In this document: piece after piece, positions 1-8,530 of the stretch
Position numbering within the stretch: position 1 is the first letter of the stretch
How the letters are laid out: every line of letters starts with the position of its first letter
DNA from: JAJDXO01 sp965213765
GTDB lineage: Bacteria; Pseudomonadota; Alphaproteobacteria; Rhodospirillales; UBA2165
Direction: 5' to 3'
Length of the DNA stretch: 64,000 nt
Assembly: GCA_965213765.1 (NCBI GenBank)
Contig: OZ243926.1
Coordinates: 1,054,001 to 1,118,000 of the forward strand
Made by a program: the position numbers and the translations under genes
The notes under the pieces: generated by a model
The model's input: only the letters and a program-made list of their open reading frames with translations
What the model was told of the DNA's origin: nothing
The model's database searches: none

Positions 1-664
1 GGTGAACGTTCCGAACCGGGTCGAAACATTTGACGTCGCCGTCTTGGCCCCGCGCGGCGATCACCGAGATTTCGCATTGAAAATCGACGAAGCGTTCCAA
101 AACCGCGAACGGCTCATTCGCGCCCTCCGACGAGCGGCCGCCGATTGCCTCCCAGGCCGCGGCGGCCCGGCCGGTTGAATCGATCCGCGCCTGCCCTTTG
201 CCGTCATACCCCAAGCGGGACGTCTTGAGGATCGACGGCTTTCCGATCTCCTCGACCGCCGTTTTCAAATCTTCGATCCGATGCACCGGACGCCACGGCG
301 CGGTTTCGGCGCCCACGCCGGCGAAGAATTCCTTTTCCCTGGCCCGATCCTGGCCGATCGAGAGTGCTTCCGCATTGGGCCGGATAGGAACGGCGCCCCC
401 CACTGTTTCCAGCGCCGCGACCGGAACATTTTCGAACTCGCAAGTCGCCCCATCGATGGAATTGGCAAACTCCCGCAACGCCGCCAAGTCGTCATAGGCT
501 GCATTGGTATGATGGTCCGCCACCTGGGATGCGGGACAATTATCCTCGGGGCAGTAAACATGGGTCCGGTAGCCCATGTCCGTGGCGGCCTGCGCGAACA
601 TCCGGCCGAGTTGGCCGCCGCCGAAAATACCGATGATGCCGCCGGGTTCGATGCGGTCGCTCAT
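1..664 (-). CDS. purK: PurK, N5-carboxyaminoimidazole ribonucleotide synthase (partial)
   Basis: The reading frame begins at the ATG at 664 and runs off the left window edge, so only about 221 N-terminal residues are seen. The start reads MSDRIEPGGIIGIFGGGQLG, the glycine-rich ATP-grasp N-terminal loop of PurK. Further on come ENVPVAALE, the central EKEFFAGVGAETAPW segment and a KTSRLGYDGKGQ stretch, which is the nucleotide-binding loop of the family. PurK uses ATP and bicarbonate to carboxylate aminoimidazole ribonucleotide in cytosolic purine synthesis. It starts 18 nt after the purE stop, the usual purE-purK order, and is probably translated from the same mRNA. The C-terminus is outside the window. 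Confidence 0.93.
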   Translation of the reverse strand, partial: MSDRIEPGGIIGIFGGGQLGRMFAQAATDMGYRTHVYCPEDNCPASQVADHHTNAAYDDLAALREFANSIDGATCEFENVPVAALETVGGAVPIRPNAEALSIGQDRAREKEFFAGVGAETAPWRPVHRIEDLKTAVEEIGKPSILKTSRLGYDGKGQARIDSTGRAAAAWEAIGGRSSEGANEPFAVLERFVDFQCEISVIAARGQDGDVKCFDPVRNVH

Positions 665-682
665 GGCCGGGAACAGATGCCT

Positions 683-1168
683 TTAATCCGCGGGTCTGTC
701 GGCAACGGCGTCCGTCTGGGCGGCGCGCCAGGTTTCCAGCCGGTCAGCAACCAATTCATCGGACGTCGCCACCACCGAGGCTGCGAGCAAGCCGGCGTTC
801 TTGGCCCCCGCCGTCCCGATGGCCAGCGTTCCAACCGGAACGCCGCCGGGCATTTGGGCAATCGAAAGGAGACTATCCATGCCGCTCAAGGCTGTGCTTT
901 CGACCGGGACACCGAACACCGGCAGGATGGTCATGGCCGCGGTCATGCCCGGGAGATGCGCTGCCCCGCCGGCGCCCGCGATGATGACTTTGAGGCCGCG
1001 CCCCTTTGCCTCCTTGGCATAAGCGTAGAGCCGGTCCGGGGTCCGGTGAGCTGAAACAATCCTGGTCTCGAAGGGAATCTCCAGGGCCTCGAGCACGTCG
1101 GCCGCATGGCGCATGGTGTCCCAATCGGACCGGGAGCCCATGATGATGCCAATGATCGGGTCTGCCAT
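683..1168 (-). CDS. purE: PurE, N5-CAIR mutase
   Basis: A 161-residue protein beginning MADPIIGIIMGSRSDWDTM, the classic PurE N-terminus with the GSxSDW substrate loop. SAHRTPDRLYAYAKEA and GAGGAAHLPGMTAA are the other conserved active-site segments. It moves the carboxylate of N5-CAIR to C4 in purine synthesis and is normally a cytosolic octamer. I chose the ATG at 1168 because a GGGGA ribosome site lies about 9 nt upstream and the family starts here; an 18-codon upstream extension is open but looks non-homologous. It is directly upstream of purK on the same strand. Confidence 0.95.
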   Translation of the reverse strand: MADPIIGIIMGSRSDWDTMRHAADVLEALEIPFETRIVSAHRTPDRLYAYAKEAKGRGLKVIIAGAGGAAHLPGMTAAMTILPVFGVPVESTALSGMDSLLSIAQMPGGVPVGTLAIGTAGAKNAGLLAASVVATSDELVADRLETWRAAQTDAVADRPAD

Positions 1169-1297
1169 GTGCGCGAATCCCCGCCCCTGGAAAGGCACCG
1201 AATGAACCGTCCGGCGGGCCAAATGTCAATGATTTCAGGTATTTTGAGTTGCGAGCGTCGGGCCGTTGACCACCCCCCCGAAATCCGGCATCGGCGC

Positions 1298-1411
1298 TCA
1301 ACCGGGCATCGGTCTCGATTGGATCGGCTCCCCGGCGATTGCGGCCTCAAGGCCGGCGCGGCCGTTTTCAACATGCAGCGCGGAATACCCCGGTTGGGCA
1401 ATGACGGGCAT
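1298..1411 (-). other. Possible 37-residue ORF in the gap upstream of purE
   Basis: The 1223-1562 gap holds no recognised gene. The only candidate is this 37-codon minus-strand frame starting MPVIAQPGYSALHVENGRAG, preceded by an AAGGGA ribosome-like site about 7 nt before the ATG. It ends 75 nt before the open upstream extension of purE. I recognise no family, so it may be a chance frame or the remnant of a longer gene. The rest of the gap presumably carries the promoters of purE and of the plus-strand oxidoreductase. Confidence 0.2.
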
Positions 1412-1562
1412 GGGTCTTTCCCTTCGGGGCCGGTTTGCCCATGATGGGTTCGATCTCCAGTTACATTGAGGTTACAGGCGGATTATGTGGCGTCCTCCGG
1501 AACGCGTTAGATGGGAGCCGGATCCCGGTGAGTGGCCGACCGCGGAGGCGGCCGGGGCCTCC

Positions 1563-2933
1563 ATGCTGTTTAGTCCTATCACCGTCGGCACGATGGAACT
1601 GGAGCAACGGACATGGGTGCCGGCAATGGTGCCGTGGCGCGCGACCTCCGAGGGGTTCGTTACCCCGGAAGTGCTCGATTGGTATGGCCGGTTCGCCGAT
1701 GGCCGGCCGGGCGCCATCGTGGTCGAGGCGACGGGCGTGCGCGACATTCCGAGCGGCCCGCTGCTCCGCATCGGCGACGACCGGTTTGTTCCGGGCCTGG
1801 AAGAACTGGTAGGTACGGTCCGGGAACGAAGCCAGGGACACACCCGGCTCTTGATCCAGCTGATCGACTTTCTGGCCATTCGAAGGCGGCCGGATCCGGA
1901 CAAGTATTTTGCCCGATTCCTGGAGATCACCGACGACCATCGCGAAAAGCTCGGTGGTGGCCTGAGTGACGGCCAAATTCGGGAAAATCTTGCCGCAATG
2001 GAAAATGCGGAATTGGATGCCATCCTCTCGCCGCGTGAGCTGGAGTCCCTCCGGATGGGCTACCGGGAACGGGTTACCGACACCGATCTCCCTCACATCA
2101 AGGAATTGCCGGAGGTTCTGCCGGACATATTCGCCGCCGCGGCCGCCCGGGCCAAAAAGGCGGGCTTCGACGGGGTCGAGCTTCACTATGCGCACGCCTA
2201 CACCATGGCGTCGTTCCTTTCCGCCCTCAACGACCGGGATGACGGGTACGGCGGCCCGGTGGAAAATCGGGTCCGGCTGCCCCTCGAAGTCTACGAGGCG
2301 GTGCGGGCCGCCGCCGGTGACGGCTACGTCGTCGGCTGCCGCTACCTCTCCGACGATATCGTGGACGGGGGAAACACGGTGGACGATGCCTGTTATATCG
2401 GCGCCGCACTCGCCGGGGCCGGCATGGACTTCCTGTCCCTGTCCCGCGGCGGCAAGTTCGAGGACGCCCGGCAACCCGCCGTCGGCGGCGCCGCCTACCC
2501 TTATACGGGGCCCAGCGGGTACGAATGCATGCCCCAGTTCTATTCCGACGACCAGGGGCCGTTCGGGCGCAACGTCGAGCCCGCCACCCGCATTCGAAAA
2601 GCGGTACATGATGCGGGTCACCAAACCCCCGTCGTCGTCACCGGCGGCATGCACGGATTCGGGCAAGCCGAAAACGTTCTATCGGCGGGCAATGGCGACA
2701 TCGTCGGCTTCGCCCGCCAGGCGCTGGCCGATCCGGACTGGTTTGTCAAAGTGAAGACCGGCCGCGGCGCGGAAGCGATCGTCTGCGAATATACCAATTA
2801 CTGCGAGGCCCTGGACCAAAAGCACGTTCCGGTGACGTGCAAGCTCTGGGACCGGGTGGAGATGGACGAACCCGGTATTCTCAAAACCCCCGACGGCAAG
2901 CGCCGTCTCACCGCGCCCAAGTGGGGGCGTTAG
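1563..2933 (+). CDS. NADH:flavin oxidoreductase, Old Yellow Enzyme family
   Basis: A TIM-barrel FMN oxidoreductase of about 456 residues from the ATG at 1563 (MLFSPITVGTMELEQRTWV). That is the usual OYE start, preferred over an ATG 78 nt upstream because the extra 26 residues are unlike the family. The barrel motif GVELHYAHAYTMASFLSALN holds the substrate-binding histidine pair (about H208 and H211), and DDGYGGPVENRVRLPLEV is the family signature. The C-terminal part contains VVVTGG and GDIVGFARQALADPDWFVK, which bind the FMN phosphate. It lacks the iron-sulfur and NADH domains of the large dienoyl-CoA reductases. It probably reduces an activated C=C bond using NAD(P)H; the substrate is unknown. 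It is convergent with the phosphodiesterase gene. Confidence 0.85.
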   Translation: MLFSPITVGTMELEQRTWVPAMVPWRATSEGFVTPEVLDWYGRFADGRPGAIVVEATGVRDIPSGPLLRIGDDRFVPGLEELVGTVRERSQGHTRLLIQLIDFLAIRRRPDPDKYFARFLEITDDHREKLGGGLSDGQIRENLAAMENAELDAILSPRELESLRMGYRERVTDTDLPHIKELPEVLPDIFAAAAARAKKAGFDGVELHYAHAYTMASFLSALNDRDDGYGGPVENRVRLPLEVYEAVRAAAGDGYVVGCRYLSDDIVDGGNTVDDACYIGAALAGAGMDFLSLSRGGKFEDARQPAVGGAAYPYTGPSGYECMPQFYSDDQGPFGRNVEPATRIRKAVHDAGHQTPVVVTGGMHGFGQAENVLSAGNGDIVGFARQALADPDWFVKVKTGRGAEAIVCEYTNYCEALDQKHVPVTCKLWDRVEMDEPGILKTPDGKRRLTAPKWGR

Positions 2934-2942
2934 GACTCCAAA

Positions 2943-4166
2943 TCATTTCAAGCCCATGCAGTTGGCGTAGTAGGTCACCGTTGCCGGCCAGTCCGAGAAA
3001 ATCCCCTCGATGCCCACCTGTCGGGCGAGGACGTCCAGCAACTCGAACATCACACCGTCCGAGTCGGTGACTTCCCTGATCGATTGGTAGTACCAGCCGC
3101 CGCCCCGATCCAACGGACCTGAACGCTCCAACGTCCATGTAATCAGTTTTAGGCCCGCAGCCTTGGCGGCCGCGGCATACGGCGACGGCACGATGCCGCC
3201 GTCCCGGACGGTCACCAGCATCCACATGGGCGGCGCGATGTAATTGACCCCCATTGCCTTGATCTCGGCCATGGTCGGCCGCCAGGTCTCCGGCTTCAGC
3301 GGATCGAATCCGCTCCCGCTGTCGCGTCCATCGAGATAGACCGCCTGACGGCCGAAGGCCGGTTCGTTATCGATCCAGTATTTGACGTCGGCGAGATTGA
3401 AGCTCTGGGGCCACACATCCCCGGGCGGCACCCCGGCCGCTTTGTACTCGTCAATCAGCTTCTGGGCGTAGTCTTGCCGGGAGAAACCGTCAAAGGGCAT
3501 GTCCACGGCAGGAGATTTGAGCTCGGGCACAAACTTCGCGCCGAGGCTGCGGAACAAACGGATGGACTCGGCGTGCGTCATCAGGGTTCCGGGGCCGGCC
3601 GCATAGAGATCCGTGCGCCGGCGCGCCGTGCCATCCATGTACGCCCCGACGGTGGCGGCACCGCGGTCGGCCGCATCCATCTTGCCCTTGAGGGTCCGGA
3701 ATTCCGCCAACGTAAGGTCGCTTGTCCTGCATTCCGCCGACGCCCGCCCGCCACCCCCGGCGGGAGTAAATCCCCGGGTGCATTTTGCCGCCAGCGGGGT
3801 CGCCAGGATATCGGTGGTGGTATGGAGGTCGTCCTGGGCGTGGCGGCAAACCAGTTCCTTATCCTTGGTGAACGTCACGTCGCATTCGAGAATGCCGGCG
3901 CCCATGCGGGCGGCCGCCCGGTTCGACTCTACCGTGTGTTCGGGAAATTTCAGCGGCGCCCCGCGGTGGCCGATGGAAAATAGTTTTCGCTCCATCGGCC
4001 GGTCCGAGCAGGATAACAGCTTGGTCTTGAGAGCGCCGTCGCGCATCTGATCGATGAGGAAATAGGGCCGGGGGCCGAGTTCGATCTCGCCGGCGGTCAG
4101 TGGGCCGGCCGTGACATAGACCACCAGTCCGATCAATTGGGAAAGGCGCGAGAGGGCGTGTTTCAT
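2943..4166 (-). CDS. Secreted glycerophosphodiester phosphodiesterase
   Basis: About 407 residues from the ATG at 4166. The first ~25 residues (MKHALSRLSQLIGLVVYVTA) form a Sec signal peptide, pointing to a periplasmic enzyme; the longer upstream open frame is not protein-like. The GDPD catalytic barrel starts with GHRGAPLKFPEHTVESN, carrying the catalytic HR and metal-binding glutamate, followed by GILECDVTFTKDKELVCRHA with the second acidic pair and the catalytic histidine. The length and the late ILATPLAAKC insertion resemble GlpQ-type enzymes. It should release glycerol-3-phosphate from phospholipid head groups. The gene stands alone, with tandem repeats and a palindrome upstream that could be control sites. 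Confidence 0.9.
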   Translation of the reverse strand: MKHALSRLSQLIGLVVYVTAGPLTAGEIELGPRPYFLIDQMRDGALKTKLLSCSDRPMERKLFSIGHRGAPLKFPEHTVESNRAAARMGAGILECDVTFTKDKELVCRHAQDDLHTTTDILATPLAAKCTRGFTPAGGGGRASAECRTSDLTLAEFRTLKGKMDAADRGAATVGAYMDGTARRRTDLYAAGPGTLMTHAESIRLFRSLGAKFVPELKSPAVDMPFDGFSRQDYAQKLIDEYKAAGVPPGDVWPQSFNLADVKYWIDNEPAFGRQAVYLDGRDSGSGFDPLKPETWRPTMAEIKAMGVNYIAPPMWMLVTVRDGGIVPSPYAAAAKAAGLKLITWTLERSGPLDRGGGWYYQSIREVTDSDGVMFELLDVLARQVGIEGIFSDWPATVTYYANCMGLK

Positions 4167-4639
4167 TGCTTTTGGTCGGTCCGCGGAGGGAAACAGCCTA
4201 CAGGTTAGCAGAGGATGTCGCGGCGGCGCGATGTAGGCGGCGCGGCGGGATCGCGCGGCTGCCTCCGGGGACCGGTCCCCCCGGGCGCGAGCCCTGCACC
4301 GGACGCATAGCTGTAAGATGTTGAAACAACGGCATTTATACCCAATTTCCAATTTTCGCCTTTTCGGCGACATGGACATTCATGGACATTAATGGACATT
4401 TGATGACACCTGTTTGGGAGGTACCTCCCATTTTGCCCGTACAAAGTTGCATAGCGGGCCTCCAAACGTAAAACGCCGCCCCGGTACTGGAGCGGCAATC
4501 GTCTATTCATTTAGCCCGAACGCGGGTGGCGGCAAGGGGGGAATTGGAGGGCGAGGGGACCCACCGAAACCCCCTCTCCCTCGAAGGGGGAGGTCGAGAC
4601 GGCCGGCAATCAGCCGGGCGTCGAGGGGGGGGGGCCGGG
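4167..4639. promoter_or_regulatory. Intergenic region with tandem repeats, palindrome and weak hairpin
   Basis: No gene is visible in this 473-nt gap. Three items stand out. Three 10-nt units of (C/A)ATGGACATT lie in tandem at 4371-4400. A perfect 16-bp palindrome, TGGGAGGTACCTCCCA, lies at 4415-4430. A short GC hairpin at 4574-4592, just past the stop of the flavin hydroxylase gene, could be a weak terminator, but it has only three U residues after it. The repeats lie about 200 nt upstream of the phosphodiesterase start. Confidence 0.45.
4371..4400 (-). repeat. Triple 10-bp tandem repeat, possible Pho-box-like operator
   Basis: Read on the minus strand, towards the phosphodiesterase gene, the units give TGTCCAT three times at exactly 10-nt spacing. 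PhoB sites are direct repeats of CTGTCAT-like 7-mers at about one helical turn (11 nt). The likeness and the phosphate-scavenging neighbour suggest phosphate control, but the spacing and the inserted C differ from the consensus. Confidence 0.35.
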
Positions 4640-5767
4640 TCACCAGCGGACGGGGCCGAGGTCGACGCCGAGCGCCAGCTTGCCGTAGACCGACGCATTG
4701 ATGTCCCAGTTAAGCACCAATTGAGAGGCCCCGGCGTGAACGTCGCGAAAATGCCGCTGGAGGGCGCCGTCGAGGAACAGCCCCTGGGCGCCCGCGGCAT
4801 AAAACAGACGGTCGACGGCGCGCCTGGCCAATACTGTACCGAAGGCCATATCCCGTTTGTTTACGGCCATCAGTTCCCGGCTCAGCTCGGGATTTTCTTC
4901 AAGGTAGGCGGCGGACGCGGCAAGATCCTCCCGCATGATGCGTTTCGCCGCATCCAGCTCCGCCGCCGATTCGGCAATGCGCAGCTGAAGACTTTGAAAG
5001 GCGGCTATTTTTTCGCCGAACCGCGAGGAGCGCTCCCTCATCCCGCGGCAAAGTTCATCGAGGGCGCCGGTCGCCGCGCCGATGCAGACGGATGCCAGCA
5101 CGAACCCGTTTGCGGAAAATTGCGGCATTCTATACATCGGATTGCCGTAATGATTTCCCCATTCCTGGGCCGGAGCGGTTCTATGCCCCGGAACGAATAC
5201 CTCCTCGACCCGGAGCGATTTGCTGCCGGTTCCCGCCATTCCATAAACCTGCCAATCATCGAGGATCGTCCGATCCTCCCCGGGGATGAGATGAAACCTG
5301 GGGTTTGAACCGTCTTTTTGACGCGCCGTCAGCACATGCCAGTCCGCATGATCGCAGCCGCTCGAAAATTGAAACTCCCCGGTGAGCCGGTAACCGCCCT
5401 CGACTTCGGTGGATATGGCGGCCGGGCTGTTTCCGGAACAGATGAGAGCCGTGTCCTTTTCTCCCCAAACCTCCTCTTGAGCGGCCATCGGCAGGTTTGC
5501 CACGCGCTGGTTGAACTCATTGAAAACCGCGCAGACCCAGGCGGTCGACGCACACCCTTTGGCCAATTCCGCAATGACTTCGCATAACGAATGCCACGCC
5601 AACTCGTAGCCGCCGAATTTTTTCGGCTGGGTCATTCTGGTGAGGCCGCAAGCGGCCAGTTCGGCAACCGTTTCCGGCGGAACCCGCCGTTCGGCTTCAC
5701 ACCGGCCGGAACGATCGCGCAGCCCCGGAACCAGGTTTCGGGCGGCCTCGAGCAACTCGGCGTTCAT
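4640..5767 (-). CDS. Flavin-dependent monooxygenase, HsaA/HpaB (acyl-CoA dehydrogenase fold) type
   Basis: A 375-residue protein with the acyl-CoA dehydrogenase fold: an N-terminal helical domain with TRMTQPKKFGGYELAW, a middle beta domain with TGEFQFSSGCDHADW, and a C-terminal helical domain ending HAGASQLVLNWDINASVYG. The FSSGCDHADWHV segment and the C-terminal HRDVHA-like motif match two-component aromatic hydroxylases (HsaA, HpaH, PheA types) rather than true acyl-CoA dehydrogenases, whose catalytic glutamate is absent. Such enzymes take reduced flavin from a partner reductase and hydroxylate phenolic rings. No reductase gene is adjacent. It starts 6 nt after an alpha/beta hydrolase stop, so the two are probably co-transcribed. 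Confidence 0.82.
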   Translation of the reverse strand: MNAELLEAARNLVPGLRDRSGRCEAERRVPPETVAELAACGLTRMTQPKKFGGYELAWHSLCEVIAELAKGCASTAWVCAVFNEFNQRVANLPMAAQEEVWGEKDTALICSGNSPAAISTEVEGGYRLTGEFQFSSGCDHADWHVLTARQKDGSNPRFHLIPGEDRTILDDWQVYGMAGTGSKSLRVEEVFVPGHRTAPAQEWGNHYGNPMYRMPQFSANGFVLASVCIGAATGALDELCRGMRERSSRFGEKIAAFQSLQLRIAESAAELDAAKRIMREDLAASAAYLEENPELSRELMAVNKRDMAFGTVLARRAVDRLFYAAGAQGLFLDGALQRHFRDVHAGASQLVLNWDINASVYGKLALGVDLGPVRW

Positions 5768-5773
5768 GCCGGT

Positions 5774-6658
5774 TTACCGGTCCTTCCGCACCGGAAAAAA
5801 CCGGTCCAGCCACATCTTGATAATCAGGGGCGACTGAGGGTTTTTGCCCGACAAGGGGAAGTGATCCTCTCCGGCCGTCAGGTAGAGTTCCGTCGGCTGT
5901 CCCGCCCTCCTGAAAACCTCGTAGGATTCGGACGCCGGCACCACCTGATCTCCGGCCGGGTGGATGAGCAGGAAAGGCCGGGGGGCGATTTCGGCGACGT
6001 AGTCCTCGGTCCGCGAATCGTACATGCTCTGCGCCGTTTCGTATGAAAACTCCATCAGCGCGCCGGGACCCAGATGGGTGCGCAGCGCTTCGGGAATGGG
6101 AACGATATCGAAGCGGGCAATCTTCTTCGTCTCCCCGGTTTCCCGGGAATGCCGTTTCGCCTCTTCCAGCCTGTCGAGAAAGGCGTGAAAGGCGCCGGGC
6201 GCCGAATGCATGGCCCGGAAGGTCCGCGCCCCGTCCCCGAAGCCGCCGGACCCGATGACCGCCGCAACCCGTTCATCGGTTCCCGCCCGGAAGGCGACGC
6301 AGGCTCCCATGCTGTCGCCATAGAGGCCGATGCGCTCCGCATCCACCGCTTCATGCGCGGCCAGGAAATTCACGGCGGCGATGGCGTCGCGGACTTCCTC
6401 CTCGACGATCAACCGGCCGCGTTCGCCCTCGCTCTCGCCGCAGCCGCGGAAATCGATCCTGAGCGCGGCGTACCCCCAGTCACATAGAATTCTGGCTTGC
6501 GCCTGGTGTTCCGGACCATCCTTGTAGCCGCCGAAACCATGCATGACGACGAAGGCCGGGCGCTGCCCGCCCGGGGCCGGCCTGTCGGGCAGATGCAGAA
6601 CGCCCGAGAGCCTTAGTCCGTCGGATGTGAACTCGACGTTCGTTTCGCTGGCCGCCAT
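5774..6658 (-). CDS. Alpha/beta hydrolase (dipeptidyl-peptidase/acyl-esterase-like)
   Basis: A 294-residue soluble hydrolase. VMHGFGGYKDG is the oxyanion-hole HGFGG loop and GLYGDSMGACVAF the nucleophile elbow (GDSMG, serine near residue 115). A late aspartate in HPAGDQVVPASESYE and a histidine in AGEDHFPLSGK complete the triad. The substrate is unknown; such enzymes cleave esters or C-C bonds in catabolic operons. It precedes the flavin hydroxylase gene on the same strand and has a close paralogue at 20839-21708, with the same FDIVPIPE and METAQS-type segments. A plus-strand hydrolase gene diverges from it across a 172-nt gap. Confidence 0.85.
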   Translation of the reverse strand: MAASETNVEFTSDGLRLSGVLHLPDRPAPGGQRPAFVVMHGFGGYKDGPEHQAQARILCDWGYAALRIDFRGCGESEGERGRLIVEEEVRDAIAAVNFLAAHEAVDAERIGLYGDSMGACVAFRAGTDERVAAVIGSGGFGDGARTFRAMHSAPGAFHAFLDRLEEAKRHSRETGETKKIARFDIVPIPEALRTHLGPGALMEFSYETAQSMYDSRTEDYVAEIAPRPFLLIHPAGDQVVPASESYEVFRRAGQPTELYLTAGEDHFPLSGKNPQSPLIIKMWLDRFFPVRKDR

Positions 6659-6830
6659 TTATTTTCTCCCCGGCTGCAACACGGCCTTGGTCCGGCCCCA
6701 TCGGCCGGCCTCCGGCCAAACGGCCCGAGGCTTTTGCCCGTACCTGTCAGTGATCCATGCTAATTTGGGCGCCGCCATGACAATTCTCCGCAAGAATTCG
6801 AAACTCTCCAATGAGGTTGGGTGACCAATT

Positions 6831-7586
6831 ATGCCGATATTTGAAAACGGCCCTGTGACAATTCGTTATGAGGAGGCGGGTTCCGGATTTCCCCTGCTGG
6901 TTATTCCCGGCGGCGGGCTGAATGCGTCCATCGCGAAACTCGCGGATCATCCCTTTAATCCGCTGGAAGAGTTCAGCGACGCCTATCGCGTCATCGCGCT
7001 CGATTTGCGCAATGCGACCGGCGGCCAATCGGACGGCCCGCTCGACGTCGAACGAACCTGGGATGCCTTCACCGACGACCAAATCAATCTGACGGACCAT
7101 CTCGGCGTCGACAGGTTCATGGTGATGGGTTTCTGCATTGGCGGACCGATGATCTGGAACCTGCTGAAGCACGCCGGCGACCGGGTTGCCGCCGCCACGC
7201 TGGTACACCCGAGCGGCTACAGCTCCGCCCATCCCGATATCTTTTGCGACCGCGCCCTCGAAGTGTGGGCGGACGATTTCATGGAACGGCGGCCCGGGAC
7301 CACCCTGGAGACGATCAAGGAATTCCTCGACAATATGTTCACCAAGCGCGCCGATTTCGTGTTCACTGTCGACCGCGACTTCGTTCGGAATTGCCCGACG
7401 CCGGTTCTGGTCCTGCCGGACGACATCCCGCCGCACCCCTATGCGACGGCGATGGAAAGCGCGCTGCTGGCGCCCCAGGCACAGGTCAGCCTCTATCCCT
7501 GGAAAGAGAATGACAGAAAGATCGCGCTCGCACTGCGCCACATCCGCGACTTCATGGCGGCAAGGGTCCCTGTCGTCCAAGAATAA
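6831..7586 (+). CDS. Alpha/beta hydrolase with cysteine at the nucleophile position
   Basis: A 251-residue hydrolase. LLVIPGGGLNASI forms the oxyanion loop, VIALDLRNATGGQSDG is the strand-4 turn, and the nucleophile elbow reads VMGFCIGGPM, so the usual serine is a cysteine as in dienelactone hydrolase. A C-terminal acid is likely in PVLVLPDDIPPH. The usual histidine is not obvious: YPWKENDRKIALALRHIRDF contains only a late His, so activity may be altered. It is transcribed divergently from the other hydrolase and ends 5 nt before the convergent aldolase gene. The substrate is unknown. Confidence 0.78.
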   Translation: MPIFENGPVTIRYEEAGSGFPLLVIPGGGLNASIAKLADHPFNPLEEFSDAYRVIALDLRNATGGQSDGPLDVERTWDAFTDDQINLTDHLGVDRFMVMGFCIGGPMIWNLLKHAGDRVAAATLVHPSGYSSAHPDIFCDRALEVWADDFMERRPGTTLETIKEFLDNMFTKRADFVFTVDRDFVRNCPTPVLVLPDDIPPHPYATAMESALLAPQAQVSLYPWKENDRKIALALRHIRDFMAARVPVVQE

Positions 7587-7591
7587 TTCCC

Positions 7592-8380
7592 CTAGGTCTT
7601 GAATTCGGGATCGAGCCGCTCCGCCCAGCGGAGATACATCGGCCATTCGTCATGGCCCCATGGATGACCTTCACGCCGGTCCTCGATCTCCGCCGCGGTA
7701 TGTTCGCAGATTTCAATCGGGATTTTGCGCGGTGTCCCGCCGGTCGCCATGACCCGCGCCTGCAACTCACAGGTAGTGAGCAGCGCCCGCATGGTGACAA
7801 ACGCTTCGGCAACCGTGCGGCCCACGGTCAGCAGGCCATGGTTCCACATCAAGAGGCCCACATTCTTCTCTCCGAGATCACTGACGATCCGTTCGCCTTC
7901 GTCGGCCTCCGTTGCCAAGCCTTCGAATTCATGGGTCCCGATCCGGCCATAGAGAACGGTGCCGCCCTGATCCAGATACATCAGGCCCTCCGCCAGCGCG
8001 GAGATCGTCGTCCCCGCCAGCGGGTGAATATGGAAGACGCAACTCAGGTCCGGCCGCGCCCTGAGGACGGCGCTGTGAAAATTGACCCCGGCCGCCGCGA
8101 CCGTTTGATCCGTCCCGGTGACGATGTTGCCGTCCAGATCGAGCTTCAACAGGTTCGAGGCGGTAATTTCCTGCCAGCCCAGGCCATAGGCATTCATCAG
8201 GAAATGGCCGGGGTCGTCGGGTATCCGGCAGGTGATGTGGTTGCGAATGGTGTCGTTCCACTGCAAGTGATGTCCCAACCGAAAGGCGGCCGCGAGATCG
8301 ACCCTCGCCTGCCATTCGGCATCGCTCACGCTGTTCCGGAGCGGCTGAAATTCCGTATTGGAGATAATGTTGCCCGTCAT
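7592..8380 (-). CDS. Class II aldolase/adducin family protein
   Basis: About 262 residues from the ATG at 8380, chosen because a GGGGAG ribosome site lies 6 nt upstream; a longer frame begins 36 nt earlier. The zinc-binding residues are visible in CVFHIHPLAGTTISAL (HxH) and MWNHGLLTVGRTVAEAF, and NHITCRIPDDPGHFLMN is the phosphate-side loop. Family members cleave or decarboxylate phosphorylated sugars or hydroxy acids; several subfamilies in catabolic operons have unknown substrates. It lies just downstream of the TRAP transporter genes on the same strand and may process the imported substrate. Confidence 0.85.
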   Translation of the reverse strand: MTGNIISNTEFQPLRNSVSDAEWQARVDLAAAFRLGHHLQWNDTIRNHITCRIPDDPGHFLMNAYGLGWQEITASNLLKLDLDGNIVTGTDQTVAAAGVNFHSAVLRARPDLSCVFHIHPLAGTTISALAEGLMYLDQGGTVLYGRIGTHEFEGLATEADEGERIVSDLGEKNVGLLMWNHGLLTVGRTVAEAFVTMRALLTTCELQARVMATGGTPRKIPIEICEHTAAEIEDRREGHPWGHDEWPMYLRWAERLDPEFKT

Positions 8381-8530
8381 ATTACTCCCCCTGGCGTTCC
8401 TGCTTCCGCCATTCAAATATCACCCCAAAGCCAAACGATGGGCGCCGCCAATGCCTTTGACCAAGTCTCGCAGCCGGCAAACCGCACTGTTTGCGTGCGC
8501 GCACGGCGCATCGGAGAGGTATCTCCACAG

